NCBI GenBank assembly: GCA_963975265.1
Contig: CAXBGT010000108.1
Span: 1 to 19,147 of the forward strand
From: CAJXUU01 sp963975265
Lineage (GTDB): Bacteria; Bacteroidota; Bacteroidia; Chitinophagales; Saprospiraceae
Reading direction: 5' to 3'
Length of the DNA: 19,147 bases
The position numbers and the translations under genes are program-made. Positions 15,856 to 19,147 of this stretch are shown in pieces; the first letter of the stretch is position 1; every line of letters begins with the position of its first letter. The notes below the pieces were generated by a model, which saw only the letters and a list, made by a program, of their open reading frames with translations, made no database searches and was not told the origin of the DNA.

Positions 15856-18261
15856 TCAGGCCTTCAAAGAAGGTTTTATTTCATGACTATCTTCGATTGG
15901 AGATATCTGTTTCGGCTGGTCTTCTTTTTCATTGTTTGATTCAATCAAAAACGGACTAATCAGGTCTTCAAAGGCAAGATCATTATCAATTAGTTGTTTG
16001 TACGTATTAATAGATAAAATTTTATAACCAGCGGTCTTGAATATTTGCAATATTTTGGCCTGCCATGCAAGGTGTTGATGCAGTTCAGGATTGATTAATT
16101 CATCTTTGATCAATAAATATGGTTGTCTATTTGTAAATAAAATACTCTCAGTCAGTTTATCATACAATGCTCCAGCCGTCTCGATTGATTTGATGCCAAA
16201 TCTGTCCATAGTTCTCTCAAAAAAAGCATCATCTGATGCTGGTAATAGTGATATGATGTTGCCCTTTTTGATTTGGTATATTTTTACTTGTTGATTAAGA
16301 GATAAAATAAATTTTGCTAACTTTTTAGAAGCTTTTAGTTTCTCAGAATTTGGTAATTCTGTTAATGTAGCTTTGTATTGATACTCATTAAGGTACAAGA
16401 ATAAGTCCTTAGTGTCACTCATTTCTTCAATGTCTTCAGGTAGTATTGGCGAAATGTAGTGGACTGAAGGCGCCTCTGTATCATTGGGATCTCTTCTACT
16501 AAAGCTTATGGTAATATCATATTCTGAATTATTGATTAAATCAGAATTTGTGTGTATTGGAAAGAATCCCTGAAGAAAAGGTCGGTCCGTTTGTGAAATC
16601 TCATTCCACGTAGTGTCAAGTTGTGATTTCTTTTTGAAAAGGGTATTGTATAATTCCTTTGAATTCGTTCTTAATTTTTCCGTCGCTTCGATTCTAGTAA
16701 GTTGCAACTTGTTTATTAATGCGGGAATGTTGGTTATTGCTAATTCTTTACTAATAGTTCTGATGTTTCCAATGTGTTGTTTGTCAATTGATAGATCAGA
16801 AATAATCGTTTCTTTGATCGTTTCATTGTACCAATATTCAAATTGCAGATTCCATTGATTTTGAGGTGTTTTTTTAAGTTCGGCAATAAGCAGGTTTGTT
16901 ATATTACTATGTGAACGAATCTCAGTTTTCCACTGTGTGTATGGTGTTTCATCTCCAATTAGGTTGTAGCATTGTTCAAGAATTTCAGAAATATACCTGC
17001 TCATATGCATCTGCTTTGTGAAGCTGATGGTATTTGCGTTAAAATTTTGATTGATAAAGTCTAAGTTTTCAATTTTAGAAATAAACTCAGAAAGTCTTAT
17101 GTCCAATATTTTTACATCTTCTGATGTAGTATTAATCCTGTTTATCCTATGGATGGAATTAGTTAGGTGTTGTTTTATTTTTTTAGCATAAATAGGTGCA
17201 TCATCTTCGTTTTGGGATAAGAAGTTATGGATGTAATCAAATGTAATTTCTGCAGTTTGCGGTGCTGGCAACGCTTCGAACCAATCTGATGAGATCTCAC
17301 TTATTAATTTCGAAACCTCATCAAATGCCCCTATATAAGTTGAATTGGAATTGAACTGTGTTTTCTTACCAAATAACGAGAATTTAGCACCTTTTAATGG
17401 CTTTCGATATAATTCATTGATATGGTAGGATGTGCATTCTATTTGATGCTTTTTTATACATGCAAGTAGTTGAGTTATGCTATCACTTATATCGCAAGCT
17501 GCATTTTCTTTTAACAAATTATATGTTTCGATATATTTCTTAGTAATATCTTTCCCTTCATCGTTTAGTGCCTTGATTGTTTGCCGCAACTCTTCGAATG
17601 CGTCTTGGGTATGAGTCCAGACTGTGTCTTTGACAATGTCTAACCGGTCGAATAAATCAAATTCCTTTGAGTATAATTCTGACGCTCTATTTATCTCTTT
17701 TTTTAACAAATAGAATTCCTTCAGACTTAATTCCAAATCTAATTCCAAATCTAATTCCAAATTAAAATCACAGAGACTCATATTTGCACGCAACTTGTTT
17801 TTTTCTTTGTTTATTATTATTGCAGTTGCAAAATTCCTAAAAGTACTATTCGTAAGGATTTTAGTATCCAATGCATTATAGTATCGTTGTGTCTTTAATA
17901 TTGCGATATTAAGTCTTTCGGTTGCTAATATGTTTTCAATAATTGGTTTTGTGTCCACTTCTTTTTTTACAACAGACCTAAGTGTTATAATATCGGGCTC
18001 TGAAATCGGGATTTGACTGTCTATCTGGATCGTAAGATTGTCTAGTGAAAAGCGATTGATTAGTTGTGCGACATCTTCAGTAATATTACTTTCATTAGGT
18101 ATATGTAGGAGTACCTTTTTTTGATCATTTAGAGATCTCACTATAGTATGATACACAGATTTAAAAGCAGTATTGAGATCGAAATATTTGATATCTGAAG
18201 TAGATTGATTCAATAAAGTATCAACGGCAACTTCTTGTTCTGGAGAAAGTGAATGAGACAT
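15856..18261 (-). CDS. 801-aa protein, likely SF1 helicase homologue with degenerate P-loop
   Basis: I cannot assign a firm function. The N-terminus (LSPEQEVAVDTLL at 5-17) resembles the Q-motif lead-in of SF1 DNA/RNA helicases, and KKVLLHIPNESNITEDVAQLI at 48-68 resembles the strand after the Walker A helix. But the P-loop position (27-35) reads FDLNTAFKS, keeping Lys-Ser and losing the Gly residues. A Walker B DEAS is also absent: ITISFSRRDPN lies where one would expect it (about 580). Residues ~150-560 are mostly helical/coiled-coil, with a WFEALPAPQT segment. A LELDLELDLEL tract at ~166-178 arises from a 12-bp DNA repeat. No signal peptide, so cytoplasmic. The gene is intact, suggesting selection, and is followed at 4 nt by the HsdR_N nuclease. 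A non-ATPase scaffold of a nuclease system is my inference. Confidence 0.7.
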   Translation of the reverse strand: MSHSLSPEQEVAVDTLLNQSTSDIKYFDLNTAFKSVYHTIVRSLNDQKKVLLHIPNESNITEDVAQLINRFSLDNLTIQIDSQIPISEPDIITLRSVVKKEVDTKPIIENILATERLNIAILKTQRYYNALDTKILTNSTFRNFATAIIINKEKNKLRANMSLCDFNLELDLELDLELSLKEFYLLKKEINRASELYSKEFDLFDRLDIVKDTVWTHTQDAFEELRQTIKALNDEGKDITKKYIETYNLLKENAACDISDSITQLLACIKKHQIECTSYHINELYRKPLKGAKFSLFGKKTQFNSNSTYIGAFDEVSKLISEISSDWFEALPAPQTAEITFDYIHNFLSQNEDDAPIYAKKIKQHLTNSIHRINRINTTSEDVKILDIRLSEFISKIENLDFINQNFNANTISFTKQMHMSRYISEILEQCYNLIGDETPYTQWKTEIRSHSNITNLLIAELKKTPQNQWNLQFEYWYNETIKETIISDLSIDKQHIGNIRTISKELAITNIPALINKLQLTRIEATEKLRTNSKELYNTLFKKKSQLDTTWNEISQTDRPFLQGFFPIHTNSDLINNSEYDITISFSRRDPNDTEAPSVHYISPILPEDIEEMSDTKDLFLYLNEYQYKATLTELPNSEKLKASKKLAKFILSLNQQVKIYQIKKGNIISLLPASDDAFFERTMDRFGIKSIETAGALYDKLTESILFTNRQPYLLIKDELINPELHQHLAWQAKILQIFKTAGYKILSINTYKQLIDNDLAFEDLISPFLIESNNEKEDQPKQISPIEDSHEIKPSLKA
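17729..17764 (-). repeat. 12-bp in-frame tandem repeat
   Basis: AATTCCAAATCT occurs about three times in a row on the plus strand, within the 801-aa gene, and encodes repeated Leu-Glu-Leu-Asp on the minus strand. Its length is a multiple of three, so copy-number change would lengthen or shorten the protein without breaking the frame. Confidence 0.75.
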
Positions 18262-18604
18262 TATATGTAGTTTTCTATAAGTTAACAGAAAATCTGTCCT
18301 TTTTATTGAAAATCATACTTGTCAATCTGTTGATATTATCATCGAAGACAGAAGAGAGTTTGAATGATTTTCAATACGTAAATATATGAAAAAGTTTAAT
18401 GTGTAATTGCCGACGTCACTAAAAAAGGTCGAGAAAAGTAAAACTGCTGTTATTCATATGGGTAATTGCCGCAGTGTGAGGTGAGTTAACTTTTGGATGT
18501 TTAGCTACTACAACAAGTTAGAAAGTTTTTGATTTGCTGTAGAATCTAAATCAATGTTCCATCTATAGTTTACATATATATGTTATACATAAATAGCTTC
18601 TTGA

Positions 18605-18630
18605 CATTCTAATGCGGGCATTTTAGAATG
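18605..18630 (+). promoter_or_regulatory. Hairpin in divergent intergenic region
   Basis: CATTCTAATGC and GCATTTTAGAATG form a near-continuous stem (CATTCTAA/TTAGAATG plus an inner TGC/GCA) with a 2-nt bulge and a 2-3 nt loop. There is no T-run on either side, and it lies upstream of genes on both sides, so a terminator is unlikely. A regulator site or mobile-element remnant fits better. Confidence 0.35.
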
Positions 18631-18697
18631 AGAAAGTTAATTAATGGTATGAAAATGTACCAAGTATTTAAAGAAATCAAGTAAACAAAAGTAATAG

Positions 18698-18729
18698 TTT
18701 GGCGGTTATAGCACAAGTTGTTACATTTG
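18698..18729 (+). promoter_or_regulatory. Bacteroidota-type promoter for the Nudix-like gene
   Basis: TTTG (18698-18701) and TACATTTG (18722-18729, an exact TAnnTTTG) are separated by 20 nt, matching the -33/-7 promoter of Bacteroidota. The start codon follows 19 nt later, implying a short leader. Confidence 0.55.
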
Positions 18730-18747
18730 GTCAATATTTAAGAGATT

Positions 18748-19147
18748 ATGAGTGTATTAGATACCGCAAGAATTATTATTTATAGATTTCATGAAAAAGG
18801 GTTAGAAATATTCTTAGTCAATTCGGATTTAGAGAATGATCCTGATATTTGGAAATTACCAAATAGTGAATTCCAGTCTGGACACAATATTTCTAAACTA
18901 GAATCAATACAGCTAGAACCAGTAATGAATCAAGACGGTATAATAATTAAGACGTTAGCGGTAGAAGGCGAGTGGCATGACATTCCTTCGATAAGAGGCA
19001 TGTTACTTCACGACGTGAAATTAGTTAAGTCGAAAATTAAGGAAGTAGCTCCAGAGATGGAGAAAGGCGGTGTTTTTGCTGTAAAAGAAGCTTTCAAAAA
19101 AGTCATGCCTGAGGAGTATAAAGCCCTTAAAGAGTTAAAAAGTATTT
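18748..19147 (+). CDS. Nudix-like conserved protein (3' end outside window)
   Basis: The frame starts at ATG 18748 and stays open to the window end (133 codons visible). The N-terminus (TARIIIYRFHEKGLEIFLVN, then PDIWKLP) is the first strands of a Nudix hydrolase fold. However, the expected Nudix box (GX5EX7REUXEEXGU) does not appear after WKLP. The following segment is instead LAVEGEWHDIPSIRGMLL, then a Lys-rich helical tail (KLVKSKIKEVAPEMEKG, AFKKVMPEEYKALKEL). Bacteroidota have a conserved family of this layout often labelled Nudix; without the box, catalysis is doubtful. A good promoter lies just upstream. Function unknown. Confidence 0.8.
   Translation, partial: MSVLDTARIIIYRFHEKGLEIFLVNSDLENDPDIWKLPNSEFQSGHNISKLESIQLEPVMNQDGIIIKTLAVEGEWHDIPSIRGMLLHDVKLVKSKIKEVAPEMEKGGVFAVKEAFKKVMPEEYKALKELKSI

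Larger units (their letters stand above)
18262..18747. other. Divergent intergenic region
   Basis: About 490 bp between the minus-strand operon and the plus-strand Nudix-like gene. It contains two copies of GTAATTGCCG (18403-18412 and 18462-18471, 59 bp apart), a strong hairpin at 18605-18630, and the promoter motif at 18698-18729. I find no clear promoter for the minus-strand operon. Confidence 0.55.

Noticed and set aside
18403..18471. Two GTAATTGCCG direct repeats as regulator sites
   Set aside because: Only 10 bp, two copies, spacing 59 bp is not a whole number of helical turns; may be chance.

Overview
The window reads as a piece of an AT-rich Bacteroidota chromosome, probably from an aquatic saccharolytic lineage. 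Four things point there: a type IX secretion (T9SS) C-terminal sorting domain, a SusE/GH16-style lipoprotein signal, TAnnTTTG-type promoter motifs, and Bacteroidota-typical families (Lcl_C/DUF1566 variable protein, DUF6090 stub, HsdR_N-like small nuclease). This assignment is inferred from protein style; no ribosomal or other marker gene is present.

Layout. (1) 1-1725: a decayed diversity-generating retroelement (DGR). It has a DUF1566-type target protein whose 5' end lies outside the window, a variable-repeat-like 3' end, a small hairpin just after the stop, and then a 5'-truncated reverse transcriptase with two in-frame stops and two frameshifts. No template repeat was found. (2) 2345-3751: a GH16 laminarinase-like lipoprotein. 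(3) 3752-5141: a remnant-rich stretch with a startless 97-codon reading frame, a 94-aa hypothetical protein and a structured repeat. (4) 5142-7178: a secreted GH65 glycoside hydrolase, flanked on both sides by copies of the same hairpin-rich intergenic repeat (attC-like in layout). The downstream copy is followed by a DUF6090 stub. (5) 7627-9393: a secreted alpha/beta-hydrolase (putative esterase). (6) 9657-15183, minus strand: one very large T9SS-secreted Ig/PKD-type surface protein, split by a frameshift near 13.9 kb. (7) 15409-18261, minus strand: a two-gene operon of an 801-aa protein that looks like an SF1 helicase homologue without a usable P-loop, followed 4 nt later by an HsdR_N-type PD-(D/E)XK nuclease whose C-terminus is frameshifted. 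(8) 18748-end, plus strand: the start of a Nudix-like conserved protein with a good Bacteroidota promoter.

How the parts relate. The GH16, GH65 and esterase genes share one strand and all carry export signals, so they could contribute to extracellular glycan breakdown. They are separated by hundreds of bases of repeat-rich DNA and do not form a canonical polysaccharide utilisation locus (no SusC/SusD). The many broken genes (RT, DUF6090, adhesin, nuclease, startless ORF) indicate either an accessory region undergoing decay and cassette-like turnover, or for the simple frameshifts, possible sequencing error. The two most system-like signals are the DGR remnant and the repeat/gene/repeat unit around GH65. 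The dead-helicase/nuclease operon is a third candidate.
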